Source: JAUSIK01 sp964362915
GTDB lineage: Archaea > Nanobdellota > Nanobdellia > Pacearchaeales > GW2011-AR1
Assembly (NCBI GenBank): GCA_964362915.1
Contig: CAYIGH010000012.1
Location: 1-28,950, forward strand
DNA: 28,950 nucleotides
Direction: 5' to 3'
Part shown: positions 1 to 7,309 of the stretch, in pieces
Layout: each line of letters opens with the position of its first letter
Position numbering within the stretch: the first letter of the stretch is position 1
The notes under the pieces: generated by a model
Seen by the model: the letters and a program-made list of their open reading frames with translations, nothing else
Databases searched by the model: none
Told to the model about the DNA's origin: nothing
Made by a program: the position numbers and the translations under genes

Positions 1-322
1 TTCTTTCAATAGAAGTTGAAACTCTTTCCTGCCATTTTTTTAATCTTAAAAATTTACGCGTTTGTCCTGCTTCTAGTTTGTATATATCTGAGATTTCGCC
101 TACATTTGTTGTGAGACCTTTATCATATTTTTGCATTGATATCGGAGCCCCACCGCGACCTTTTTTCTCTGCTTTGTCAAACTGACCTCCCGCATCCTGG
201 CCTGTATCAACCATCTTTTCTTCTATAATCAGGCCACATTCATTACAGATAATCTCTCCTTTTTGATCATCATAATTAAGATTGACACTTCCGCATTCTG
301 GGCATCTTTTTACATATGTCAT
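1..322 (-). CDS. tfb: Transcription initiation factor IIB (TFB), N-terminal part, runs off the window
   Basis: The first 107 residues of a minus-strand gene whose 3' part lies left of base 1. TFB bridges TBP on the TATA box and RNA polymerase during initiation. What is seen: an N-terminal zinc ribbon with CPECGS near residue 7 and CNECG near residue 27, then a B-finger/linker stretch (GRGGAPISMQKYDKGLTT, about residues 62-79) and a basic LRLKKWQERVS segment leading to the first cyclin repeat. Family members have two cyclin folds, which must lie outside the window. A TATA-like box 31 nt upstream supports the ATG at 322. The linker differs from the usual wording (RTGAP...DKGLST) but is easily recognised. 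Confidence 0.9.
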   Translation of the reverse strand, partial: MTYVKRCPECGSVNLNYDDQKGEIICNECGLIIEEKMVDTGQDAGGQFDKAEKKGRGGAPISMQKYDKGLTTNVGEISDIYKLEAGQTRKFLRLKKWQERVSTSIER

Positions 323-343
323 CTTTAGAAAACTCTATGGAAA

Positions 344-353
344 GGTTTAAAAG
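344..353 (-). promoter_or_regulatory. TATA box of tfb
   Basis: Minus-strand CTTTTAAACC; its first base is 31 nt before the tfb ATG, the spacing that recurs across the window and implies a leaderless mRNA. Confidence 0.6.
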
Positions 354-429
354 ATTTACTATTCTAGGGTATTTAAAGCTTTCTGTAAGGACTTTTTGTT
401 TCCGACGATAATTATTCTTTTAATCTTTT

Positions 430-792
430 TTAGCTTTCTATTAGGATTGCATTGACTTGGCCCTCTTGAGAAGGGCGATTCGTTATTTTTGCTTTTCCCA
501 GCGAAGTTTCTATAATTGCACTTTTTACTAGACGATTTTGCCTTGCCAAGAATTTATTCTGTGGCGTCTCAACAACGTTCTTTATTTCTGATTTTTGCGC
601 CTTGCCTTTAACTAATATATTTGCCATGTTTGTTTTTAAAAGAATAGTTTTTATTCTTCCTCCTCTAACGCGAATTTGTTTTCTTTTTGTTTCTCCTAAG
701 ACAACAATTCTTTCCTGATTCTTTTTCTCATATAATTTTTTCTTTCTCTGTCTGTGATATTTACCGCCTGTTATCTTTCTTCCGTAATCCAT
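430..792 (-). CDS. rps8e: 30S ribosomal protein S8e
   Basis: A 120-residue ribosomal protein of the eukaryotic/archaeal S8e family, part of the small subunit. Recognised from the basic N-terminus RKITGGKYHRQRKKK, the RVRGGRIKT core, the NVVETPQNKFLARQN segment and the C-terminal AIIETSLGKAKITNRPSQEG followed by VNAILIES. The length is normal for archaea. It is probably monocistronic: the promoter lies immediately upstream (TATA first base 31 nt before the ATG), and tfb downstream has its own promoter. Nothing unusual is seen. Confidence 0.95.
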   Translation of the reverse strand: MDYGRKITGGKYHRQRKKKLYEKKNQERIVVLGETKRKQIRVRGGRIKTILLKTNMANILVKGKAQKSEIKNVVETPQNKFLARQNRLVKSAIIETSLGKAKITNRPSQEGQVNAILIES

Positions 793-813
793 AGATAAAA
801 TTGAAAAACTCTG

Positions 814-823
814 CTTTAAATAG
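814..823 (-). promoter_or_regulatory. TATA box of rps8e
   Basis: Minus-strand CTATTTAAAG, first base 31 nt before the ATG at 792. It lies in the 109-nt gap shared with the divergent lsm gene. Confidence 0.6.
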
Positions 824-870
824 TTTTTCTTTTATTAAATTTTGCTAACATAGATAATTTTCAAACGTAA

Positions 871-880
871 AGTTTAAATA
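871..880 (+). promoter_or_regulatory. TATA box of the Sm-like gene
   Basis: AGTTTAAATA, first base 31 nt before the ATG at 902. This exact 10-mer recurs at 2114-2123 with the same spacing. Confidence 0.65.
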
Positions 881-901
881 TGGTTGTGATGAGATGCAAG
901 T

Positions 902-1147
902 ATGGTTAATGGTATTGAAAGACCGCTTGATTTGCTTAATCAGGCAAAAGGCAAAGAAGTTTTGGTACAATTAAAAGGAAATCAACAATTTGTTGGGGTA
1001 CTAATGGCTTTTGATATGCATATTAATGTAGCTTTAGATAATGCCAAGGAAGTTATAGATGGAGAAGTAAAGAAAAATATCGGATTAACTTTTTTGAGAG
1101 GAGATACTATAATTTATATTTCTCCTTCTTCAACGTCTGTAAGATAA
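902..1147 (+). CDS. Archaeal Sm-like protein (SmAP/Lsm)
   Basis: An 81-residue Sm-fold RNA-binding protein, expected to form a ring that binds U-rich RNA. Seen: the N-terminal helix RPLDLLNQAKGKEV, then the Sm1 motif (VLVQLKGNQQFVGVLMAFDMH, with G and D of the loop and the following N in HINVALDNA), then the Sm2 motif (LRGDTIIYISP, with the RGD typical of archaeal SmAPs). In many archaea this gene is followed by rpl37e. Here the next gene is the convergent RNase Z, so that linkage is absent. The start is set by the TATA box 31 nt upstream. Confidence 0.93.
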   Translation: MVNGIERPLDLLNQAKGKEVLVQLKGNQQFVGVLMAFDMHINVALDNAKEVIDGEVKKNIGLTFLRGDTIIYISPSSTSVR

Positions 1148-1155
1148 GGTTTTAA

Positions 1156-2052
1156 TTATAATATTAAAGAATCAAAGTCCTTCGCTATTGAAACATTTTT
1201 AAAGATTTTTTTAGCTTCTTTTTCTATTATAGATAGATTGTGTTCATAGCGTTGTGAGATATGTGTCAGTATGAGGCGTTTTACTTTTGCTTTTTTCGCT
1301 ATTATTGCTGCATCAGTAGCAGTAAGGTGTTTAAATTTTTCTGCCTGATCTTTATCTTTTATGCTGAATGCAGATTCGATTATCAATAAGTCTGCATCTT
1401 TTGAGAGGTTTATTGCGTTTTGATTAAACTTTGTATCTAGAATGAAGGTTATTTTTCTTCCTTTTTCTGTATATGAAACCTGAGCCGCTTTGATTTGTTT
1501 ATTATTGTAAGTTATATCTTCGCCTTGCTGGAGATTTTTTAGGATTGAGGAATTTGGAAGCTTAAATTTTTTTAATTTATTCCTGTCTAATCTTCTTTTA
1601 TCTTTTATTATGAAAGAATATGCGTTAGAAGGAGATGTGTGATCCATAGATTTAGTTTCTACGTAGAAATCTGATTCATTTATTATAATTTTATTCTCTA
1701 TTTCATGGATCGCCAGGGAGATAGGGATATTTGTTATCTCTTTTAAAAAACTAATATAATGCTTTATACCTCTTGGACCATAGAGCTGGACAGTTTTGCT
1801 GTAGTTTAGCATTGCTAATGTTTGAAACAATCCTGGCAGGCCAAATGTGTGATCTCCATGTTTGTGAGTGATGAGAATTCTTGTTATTTTCGTTGGACTG
1901 ATATTAGCTATTTTGAACTGTCTTTGCGTACCTTCTCCGCAGTCAATTAGAATATTCTCATTTTTATAAGAGAGAAGAATGGCTGAATGATTTCTTTTTT
2001 TTGTCGGGATAGAATCAGATGTTCCAAGAAAAGTAATTTTAGTTTTTTCCAT
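1156..2052 (-). CDS. rnz: Ribonuclease Z (tRNA 3' processing endonuclease)
   Basis: A 298-residue metallo-beta-lactamase-fold nuclease that cuts the 3' trailer from pre-tRNAs. Diagnostic features: FLGTSDSIPTKKRN at the N-terminus, IDCGEGTQRQ at residues 36-45, and the zinc-binding motif H63-K-H65-G-D67-H68 followed by TFGLPGL. Further ligands are the His in MDHTSPSNAY, the Asp in FILDTKF and the His in LILTHISQRY. The length matches the short (tRNase ZS) form, a homodimer. None of the four tRNA genes in this window encodes CCA, so RNase Z cleavage followed by CCA addition is the expected route for them. A minus-strand TATA-like box at 2072-2081 supports the start. Confidence 0.95.
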   Translation of the reverse strand: MEKTKITFLGTSDSIPTKKRNHSAILLSYKNENILIDCGEGTQRQFKIANISPTKITRILITHKHGDHTFGLPGLFQTLAMLNYSKTVQLYGPRGIKHYISFLKEITNIPISLAIHEIENKIIINESDFYVETKSMDHTSPSNAYSFIIKDKRRLDRNKLKKFKLPNSSILKNLQQGEDITYNNKQIKAAQVSYTEKGRKITFILDTKFNQNAINLSKDADLLIIESAFSIKDKDQAEKFKHLTATDAAIIAKKAKVKRLILTHISQRYEHNLSIIEKEAKKIFKNVSIAKDFDSLIL

Positions 2053-2071
2053 TTTTTTATTAAAGCAATGT

Positions 2072-2081
2072 TATTTAAATA
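2072..2081 (-). promoter_or_regulatory. TATA box of rnz
   Basis: Minus-strand TATTTAAATA, first base 29 nt before the rnz ATG. The box is self-complementary. Confidence 0.55.
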
Positions 2082-2113
2082 GTATTTGTTTTAGTAGTAA
2101 CTTGGCAAAGAAA

Positions 2114-2123
2114 AGTTTAAATA
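2114..2123 (+). promoter_or_regulatory. TATA box deciding the start of the small membrane protein
   Basis: AGTTTAAATA, identical to the lsm box. Counting 31 nt downstream lands exactly on the ATG at 2145 rather than the in-frame TTG at 2130. Confidence 0.65.
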
Positions 2124-2144
2124 GGGATTTTGAATAAATTGGAT

Positions 2145-2342
2145 ATGGATAAATGGAGTGAATTATTATTGGGACTGATCTTAGTAATTGTTCCTATAGT
2201 GGTTGCTTTCTATTCTCAAACCTGGGGATTATGGAATTTCTGGAGTGCTGCATGGGCTTTTCTTAAAGGAGGAGTATTTTGGATGATTGTTATGATTGGG
2301 GTTTTATTTATTTTATTAGGGATAAGTGATTTGAAGGGATAG
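2145..2342 (+). CDS. Small membrane protein, two predicted transmembrane helices
   Basis: A 65-residue protein I cannot assign to a named family. It starts MDKWSELLLG, followed by a hydrophobic stretch (LLLGLILVIVPIVVAFY), an aromatic loop rich in Trp (WGLWNFWSAAWAF) and a second helix (WMIVMIGVLFILLGI), ending SDLKG. An in-frame TTG at 2130 would add five residues, but promoter spacing favours ATG 2145. It stands alone, convergent with tRNA-Arg. Small two-helix proteins of this kind are common in DPANN genomes; no function can be inferred. Confidence 0.7.
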   Translation: MDKWSELLLGLILVIVPIVVAFYSQTWGLWNFWSAAWAFLKGGVFWMIVMIGVLFILLGISDLKG

Positions 2343-2421
2343 ATTTTAGGAGCAAATATATTTTTGCTTATTTGCGAAGTTTATTTTCTACTTTGATAAA
2401 TTTTAGGGCTATTGAAATAAA

Positions 2422-2493
2422 TGAGCCTACGAGGAATTGAACCCCGATTGCCCGGTCCGAAGCCGGGAAGTCTATCCATTAACTTATAGGCTC
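2422..2493 (-). tRNA. tRNA-Arg (anticodon TCG)
   Basis: Full cloverleaf on the minus strand: acceptor GAGCCTA/TAGGCTC, D stem AGTT/GACT, anticodon stem CCCGG/CCGGG with loop CTTCGGA (anticodon TCG), and T arm CGGGG-TTCAATT-CCTCG. The coordinates include the discriminator A at 2422. No intron and no encoded CCA. Confidence 0.95.
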
Positions 2494-2553
2494 TTTTATG
2501 AAAAAGATTAAATAACTATCCTTTTTAATCTTACTGCGAATAAAAAAGAGAAA

Positions 2554-3681
2554 ATGGCAAAAACAATTTTAGCTGTTACGACATTATTGGGCACAATTAT
2601 AGGGGCAGGTATTTTCGGCATTCCTTATGCAATAGCAAAATCAGGGATAATAATGGGTCTGATTCATATAATCACTATTGCGGCAATAACAGCAATTGTC
2701 TTTCTTTATCTGGGTGAGATATCCCTAAGAACAAAAGGAGACCATCATCTATCAGGCTACGCAGAAAAATATCTTGGAAAAAAAGGCAAAATGATAATGC
2801 TTCTATCAACAATATGTGGAATTTATGCAGCAATTCTTGCTTATCTTATAGGAGTAGGAAATTCTTTGAGTTTTCTTTTATTCAACAACCAAAATTACTC
2901 CCTTCAATTAGGCATTACATTTTGGATTATAATATCAATTCTTTCCTTAAGAGGGCTAAAAGCGCTGAAAGAAGGAGAATTTATAGGAGCATCAACAGTT
3001 ATAATTATAATAATCTCAATGTTATTTTTCTTCATAAATAAAATAAATTTTAATAACCTAACACAGCTATCTAATCCGACTCTTTTAAACTACTTCTCCC
3101 CTTTTGGAGTAATATTGTTTGCATTCCTCGGCTATTCCATAATTCCTGAAATAAAAAAAGTTCTTGCTAATAACAGAAAAGAAATGAAAAGGTCAATAAT
3201 TTTGACGATTGTAATAACAACAATTATCTATATCACTTTTACATTTATTGTTATAGGTATTAGTGGCAAAAATACTCCGAAAATAGCAACAATTTCATTA
3301 GGAAAGCCATTTATTTTATTAGGAATAATTACAATGTTTAATGCATACTTTGCTTTATCAGTGGCATTAATAGACGCATTAAGCTTTGATTTTAATCAGT
3401 CAAAAATAAAATCATGGCTTTACACAACAATAATTCCTATAATGCTCTTTATAATATTAACATTAACAAACTCGGCAGATTTTACTAAAGTAATTGGAAT
3501 AGGAGGGGTTATTTCAGGCGGATTAACTTCAATTTTAATACTAGTTATGATTAATAAAGCAAAAATTTTAGGAGACAGACATCCGGAATATTCAATACCT
3601 ACATCTAAAATATTAAAATTCATATTGATAACAATCTTTATATTAGGCACAACTATGGAAATACTAAATTTTTTTATTTAG
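2554..3681 (+). CDS. Amino acid permease of the APC superfamily (aromatic/hydroxy amino acid permease type)
   Basis: A 375-residue integral membrane transporter. The N-terminal motif GTIIGAGIFGIPYAIAKSG (about residues 13-31) is the substrate/ion-binding unwound TM1 signature of the AA_trans/HAAAP branch of the APC superfamily, as in tryptophan/tyrosine permeases. About 10-11 hydrophobic helices follow, with the conserved SPFGVILFAFLGYSIIPEIKK (about residues 182-202) corresponding to the TM6 region. The likely role is proton- or sodium-coupled amino acid uptake, useful to a host-dependent cell; the substrate cannot be read from sequence. The last 8 nt overlap the convergent gene at 3674. The promoter is not obvious; an AGATTAAATA-like box lies about 48 nt upstream. 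Confidence 0.85.
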   Translation: MAKTILAVTTLLGTIIGAGIFGIPYAIAKSGIIMGLIHIITIAAITAIVFLYLGEISLRTKGDHHLSGYAEKYLGKKGKMIMLLSTICGIYAAILAYLIGVGNSLSFLLFNNQNYSLQLGITFWIIISILSLRGLKALKEGEFIGASTVIIIIISMLFFFINKINFNNLTQLSNPTLLNYFSPFGVILFAFLGYSIIPEIKKVLANNRKEMKRSIILTIVITTIIYITFTFIVIGISGKNTPKIATISLGKPFILLGIITMFNAYFALSVALIDALSFDFNQSKIKSWLYTTIIPIMLFIILTLTNSADFTKVIGIGGVISGGLTSILILVMINKAKILGDRHPEYSIPTSKILKFILITIFILGTTMEILNFFI

Positions 3682-3958
3682 GATTTTTTATCCTTATAGT
3701 GCCTCTTTTTCTAATAACCCACAGAGCGCCAAAAATTATTATCACAACAGAAATAACAGAGGCCAAAATAGCAGAGAAAAAAACAGAACTTGCATTTTCG
3801 CCGGAAATAGCAGGGGGAGAGCTTAAGAGAACATCTCCAAAACTTTGCTGCACTCCTCTTTCCAATGAAAAAAAGACAAGTTTAAATAAACTATAAAGAG
3901 AGAAAAATAATACTCCTAAAAATATTATTATAAAAATAAGAACAATTATCGGATTCAT
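3674..3958 (-). CDS. Small membrane protein, two transmembrane helices
   Basis: A 94-residue protein of unknown function. A first hydrophobic helix at residues 3-32 (IIVLIFIIIFLGVLFFSLYSLFKL), a polar central loop (residues 33-58, ERGVQQSFGDVLLSSPPAISGEN), a second helix at residues 60-82 and a basic tail (RKRGTIRIKNPK). A TATATATA-like stretch about 30 nt upstream (3978-3988) supports the ATG. It converges on, and overlaps by 8 nt, the permease gene. The opposite strand is also open over part of this stretch, but the hydrophobicity pattern and promoter favour the minus strand. Confidence 0.55.
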   Translation of the reverse strand: MNPIIVLIFIIIFLGVLFFSLYSLFKLVFFSLERGVQQSFGDVLLSSPPAISGENASSVFFSAILASVISVVIIIFGALWVIRKRGTIRIKNPK

Positions 3959-3990
3959 AATTATATAAAAAGAGAGATATATATGAACTT

Positions 3991-4039
3991 TTCTGTTCTC
4001 TGTCGCGGTTGAGTCCCGAGTTTGATTCTCGGAGCAGGA
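3991..4039 (+). ncRNA. tRNA-like fold lacking an anticodon arm (pseudo-tRNA or small structured RNA)
   Basis: A 49-nt stretch that folds like a tRNA with the anticodon arm deleted. Acceptor TTCTGTT pairs with AGCAGGA over 7 bp (two G-U pairs). A D-like arm CTC-(TGTCGCGGTT)-GAG follows, then a perfect T arm CCGAG-TTTGATT-CTCGG. A TATA-like TTATATAAAA begins 30 nt upstream and a T-run follows (ATTTTTC). No anticodon exists, so it is not a normal tRNA. It may be a decayed tRNA gene or an RNA of unknown role. Confidence 0.4.
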
Positions 4040-4063
4040 ACAATTTTTCAGTTATAATTATAC

Positions 4064-4103
4064 CGAGAGAACAAAATAATTGACCAAACTTTTTGTTCTC
4101 TCG
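4064..4103. repeat. Perfect 13-bp inverted repeat (hairpin 1)
   Basis: CGAGAGAACAAAA at 4064-4076 and its exact complement at 4091-4103, with a 14-nt loop. Its GAGAGAAC could alternatively pair with GTTCTCT in the upstream tRNA-like fold. It lies downstream of gatB on the minus strand, so a terminator role is possible. Confidence 0.7.
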
Positions 4104-4105
4104 AA

Positions 4106-4150
4106 TATACCAAGAGACAAAATGGTAGAATAATTCAGTCTCTTGGTATA
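4106..4150. repeat. Perfect 13-bp inverted repeat (hairpin 2)
   Basis: TATACCAAGAGAC at 4106-4118 and its exact complement at 4138-4150, with a 19-nt loop. The left arm resembles the left arm of hairpin 1 (shared pattern ATACCnAGAG(A)ACAAAAT), so the two hairpins look related by duplication. Confidence 0.7.
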
Positions 4151-4209
4151 GAGTAATATAAAATTAATCCTCTTAACAAAGCATTTTTAACATTTAACTT
4201 CTACTCTAA

Positions 4210-4428
4210 ATGATGGAATTAAACGAAGTCAAAAAATTTCTCGAAGAATTAAATCAAAACAATATTACTTTTGACCCCCACTTTTACAAAAGAGTAGGAG
4301 AAAGACCAATAAATGGATGAATGGTTAGAAGCTTTTTATCTCAGATTAATAAATTAATCATTTCCTCTTTATTTAATCAATTATACCCCGCAGCTTGCTG
4401 CGGCTGGGTTCTTGATTACGTTCCTTAG
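4210..4428 (+). pseudogene. Broken small gene, possibly a DUF4258-like toxin, with an in-frame TGA
   Basis: ATG at 4210 (or 4213) opens a 36-codon reading frame (ELNEVKKFLEELNQNNITF, then DPHFYKRVGERPING). It stops at TGA 4318-4320 but continues in the same frame (MVRSFLSQINKLIISSLF). The HFYKRVGERPI...VRSFLSQI pattern resembles DUF4258-type small proteins (a His followed by spaced Arg residues, then a helix). That assignment is tentative and from memory. The end of the frame runs into a G+C-rich hairpin at 4388-4403, so the C-terminus is probably also lost. Confidence 0.4.
4388..4403. repeat. G+C-rich hairpin
   Basis: CCGCAGC-TT-GCTGCGG, a perfect 7-bp stem in otherwise A+T-rich DNA, 67 nt downstream of the gatB stop (minus strand). 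It is a possible terminator or a small dispersed repeat. Confidence 0.5.
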
Positions 4429-4469
4429 GCATTGTGTTATTCAGAAAAAGCGAGATAGTTCTAAAATTC

Positions 4470-5849
4470 TCATTTCAGTAATCCCTTCAAAATTTCTCTG
4501 GCGACATTAAAATCAGCTCTTCTATTGGTTTTCTTCATAATCTCTCCCATTAAATAATTAAATGCCTTCTCTTCCCCGGATTTATAATCCTCAACAACTT
4601 TTATATTATCTTTTATAACCTCATCGATAATCTTTTCCAATTCCTTTCTATCTGATATTTTAGATTCTTTCTCAATCAATTTCTTAACAGAAAAACTCCT
4701 TGGATAAAACTCATTCAAAATCTGTTTTCCCTTCAAGACACTTATCTTTCCACTTCTAACTGCTTCCAGCAATTCAGCAAAGTGCTCGACCTTCAAATCA
4801 GTTTTGTTTAAACTAATTTTATTATAATTTAAAAATCTTAATAATTCAACAGTAACCCAAGGCAATGCAAATTTCGCATCGGTCCCTTTATTGGCTAATG
4901 CCTCGAAAAATTCAGCAATATCAACGTGCTGTGTCAAAACCTCTGCATCTTTATCATTAATCCTGAATTTTTTTATCATCTTTTCTAGTTTTTTATCAGG
5001 AGATTCCGGTAAACTCTTTTTTAAATGCTCAATCATTTTAGGGTCTAGAACAATATCTTGTAAATCAGGATCAGAAATAAACCTATAATCCTCTGCCTCT
5101 TCCTTTCCCCTCATCCTGATAGTCTCTCCTTTTACTTTATCAAATCTTCTAGTTTCACGTTCACTTCCTTCTGTTATCTGTCTCTCAAGCTCGTAATCAA
5201 TAGCTCTGGCAATATTTTCAATTGAATTCAAATTTTTAATCTCAACTCTTTCTGTCTTTTTTGGAATGTTCACATTAACATCAACCTTAATGCCAGCATT
5301 ACCATCTACAGATTTCAAATAAGAAAGATTATGCAATAGAATCTTAAGCCATTCAGATACTTGCTCACTATTAATAAAATCCGGTGCAGTTATTATTTCA
5401 ACTAATGGTAGCCCTGATCTATTATAATCAACACATCCTGTATCCGGCTCCCATGCAGCAGGATCTTCTTCTAAATGCATGCTCCATATCCCTATCTTAT
5501 GAAATTCCCCATTTACACCAATTGGTACGGCATACGCCCCGGAAATAGTATTTTGATATCCTTTAGGCAGATCAGGCCAATCATAATGTTTCCTCTGCCA
5601 TCTCATCTCATTATTTATTTTGCATCCTAACATTAATCCTATTCTAACTGCCTGTTTTACTGCCTCTTCATTTGGCAACATTGGCTTTGCTCCAGGCTGT
5701 GCCGTGCACGTTGGGCAAATATTAATATTAGGTCGTAAACCCTTTTCTCTTGAGGCCTTGCATCTGCAAAACAATTTTTCTTTAGTTATGATATAAATAT
5801 GAATTTCCAATCCAATCATTCCTTTAATCTTCTGCATCTGCTGCTCCAT
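4470..5849 (-). CDS. gatB: Aspartyl/glutamyl-tRNA amidotransferase subunit B
   Basis: A 459-residue GatB, the kinase/transamidase subunit that phosphorylates and amidates Asp-tRNA(Asn) and/or Glu-tRNA(Gln) with ammonia channelled from GatA. Seen: GLEIHI (residues 13-18), a zinc site C28-x-C30 and C45-x2-C48, the RKHYDWPDLPKGYQ motif, MHLEEDPAA, DYNRSGLPLVEIITAPDF, VDVNVNIP and EIKNLNS, followed by a helical and YqeY-like tail ending FNVAREILKGLLK. Archaea more often use GatDE for Gln-tRNA, so GatB here suggests an indirect route for Asn and perhaps Gln. GatA and GatC are not in the window. A TATA-like TTTTTATAACT about 29 nt upstream supports this start over later Met residues. Confidence 0.95.
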   Translation of the reverse strand: MEQQMQKIKGMIGLEIHIYIITKEKLFCRCKASREKGLRPNINICPTCTAQPGAKPMLPNEEAVKQAVRIGLMLGCKINNEMRWQRKHYDWPDLPKGYQNTISGAYAVPIGVNGEFHKIGIWSMHLEEDPAAWEPDTGCVDYNRSGLPLVEIITAPDFINSEQVSEWLKILLHNLSYLKSVDGNAGIKVDVNVNIPKKTERVEIKNLNSIENIARAIDYELERQITEGSERETRRFDKVKGETIRMRGKEEAEDYRFISDPDLQDIVLDPKMIEHLKKSLPESPDKKLEKMIKKFRINDKDAEVLTQHVDIAEFFEALANKGTDAKFALPWVTVELLRFLNYNKISLNKTDLKVEHFAELLEAVRSGKISVLKGKQILNEFYPRSFSVKKLIEKESKISDRKELEKIIDEVIKDNIKVVEDYKSGEEKAFNYLMGEIMKKTNRRADFNVAREILKGLLK

Positions 5850-5995
5850 GCCGTTTTAATGCATATTAGTTATAAAAAACTTCCTAAATAGATTTAAATA
5901 CCCTAAAATTACTTTATTATAGACAAAGAATATTGTGTATAGGAATAGCGGCTAATTTAACCAATCTATTTCTCTATAATAACTCTTGAAGTAAA

Positions 5996-7309
5996 ATGGA
6001 AAGTTTTAAGAAACTAGGAATAACTGAAGGTCTTTTAAGATCAATCAAAGAACAAAACTTTGAAAAACCTAGTGAGATACAGGAAAAATCAATTCCTATA
6101 ATTTTAGAGGGAAGAGATGTTATAGGAAAAAGCGCGACAGGATCTGGAAAAACTCTGGCTTTTGGCGCAGGGATTATTGAAAAATTAAAAAAGAATAATG
6201 GTATTCAAGCTTTAGTATTAACCCCAACTAGAGAACTGGCAGAACAAGTCACACAATCTTTAAAAAAGTTTTCTAAAAATACTAATCTGAAAATACAGGA
6301 CATTTACGGAGGAGTTTCTATTTCTAGGCAAATAGAGGAAATAAAACATTCTGAAGTTATAGTTGGTACGCCTGGGAGAATATTGGATCATCTGGAAAGA
6401 AAAACTCTTAATTTATCAAATATAATGATTCTTGTTCTTGATGAAGCAGACAGAATGGCAGATATGGGCTTCCTTCCAGATGTAGAAAGAATCATAAAAA
6501 AATGTCCTGTAAACAGACAAACTTTATTATTTTCTGCAACAATATCCCAAGATGTTAATTATATAGCAGAAAAATATATGAAAAATCCAGAATATGTTTC
6601 TGTAAAATCATATGTAGAACCAGAAAAATTAAAGCAATATTATTATGATATTTCTCCAAATGCTAAATTTTCTCTGCTTATTTACCTTCTTAAAGCAGAT
6701 AAATCTCAGCTTGTAATGATCTTTTGCAATACAAGAAGGAATGCAGATATAATCGCCAGAAACCTGCAGCGTTTAGGATTAAAAGCAACAGCAATCCATG
6801 GCGGAAGAACACAAAATAGAAGAAATGATATAATGGAGCAATTTCATAAAGGCCATATTCATATTTTAGTCTGTACAGATGTGGCGGCAAGAGGACTTGA
6901 TATTAAAAACGTTTCACATATCTATAATTATGACATTCCGAAAAATAGCACAGACTATATTCATAGAATTGGAAGAACTGCAAGAGCTGGGAACGAAGGT
7001 GAAGCAATAAGCATAGTGTCTAATAGAGACTATGAAAATTTCAATAAAGTTATTTCTAACAGAGCTTTAAACATAGTTGCAAAAGAACTTCCAAGTTTTG
7101 AAAATGTGCAATTTCATCTATCTCAAGAAAGACAGGGAAATTTCCATAGATCAGAACATAGAGGCAGATTCAATAAAAGAGAAAGAAATTTTGGAGATAG
7201 GGGAAATAGATTTGGCAGAAGAGATAGAAATGAAGAAGACCGAAAAGATAGATACAAAAATAAAAAGCATAGATTAGGATTTAGAAGCAACTATAGAAGA
7301 AGATACTAA
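5996..7309 (+). CDS. DEAD-box RNA helicase with basic C-terminal tail
   Basis: A 437-residue ATP-dependent RNA helicase. All core motifs are present: Q motif (GIT near residue 8 and PSEIQ at 25-29), motif I ATGSGKT (47-53), PTREL (77-81), GG (105-106), TPGR (125-128), DEAD (149-152) and SAT (180-182). The second RecA domain has FCNT, TDVAARGLD and HRIGRTARAG. The last 60 or so residues form a low-complexity Arg/Gly/Asp-rich tail (HRGRFNKRERNFGDRGNRF), a non-specific RNA-binding tail as in cold-shock DEAD-box proteins (CsdA/DeaD, RhlE). It is divergent from gatB across a 146-nt gap. Its 3' end overlaps the convergent dys gene by 4 nt. A likely role is RNA unwinding in ribosome assembly or mRNA decay. 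Confidence 0.93.
   Translation: MESFKKLGITEGLLRSIKEQNFEKPSEIQEKSIPIILEGRDVIGKSATGSGKTLAFGAGIIEKLKKNNGIQALVLTPTRELAEQVTQSLKKFSKNTNLKIQDIYGGVSISRQIEEIKHSEVIVGTPGRILDHLERKTLNLSNIMILVLDEADRMADMGFLPDVERIIKKCPVNRQTLLFSATISQDVNYIAEKYMKNPEYVSVKSYVEPEKLKQYYYDISPNAKFSLLIYLLKADKSQLVMIFCNTRRNADIIARNLQRLGLKATAIHGGRTQNRRNDIMEQFHKGHIHILVCTDVAARGLDIKNVSHIYNYDIPKNSTDYIHRIGRTARAGNEGEAISIVSNRDYENFNKVISNRALNIVAKELPSFENVQFHLSQERQGNFHRSEHRGRFNKRERNFGDRGNRFGRRDRNEEDRKDRYKNKKHRLGFRSNYRRRY

Noticed and set aside
3991..4039. Functional tRNA gene
   Set aside because: Acceptor, D-like and T arms exist but there is no anticodon stem or loop.
6690..6890. 66-codon minus-strand frame
   Set aside because: Antisense to the second RecA domain of the DEAD-box helicase; shadow.
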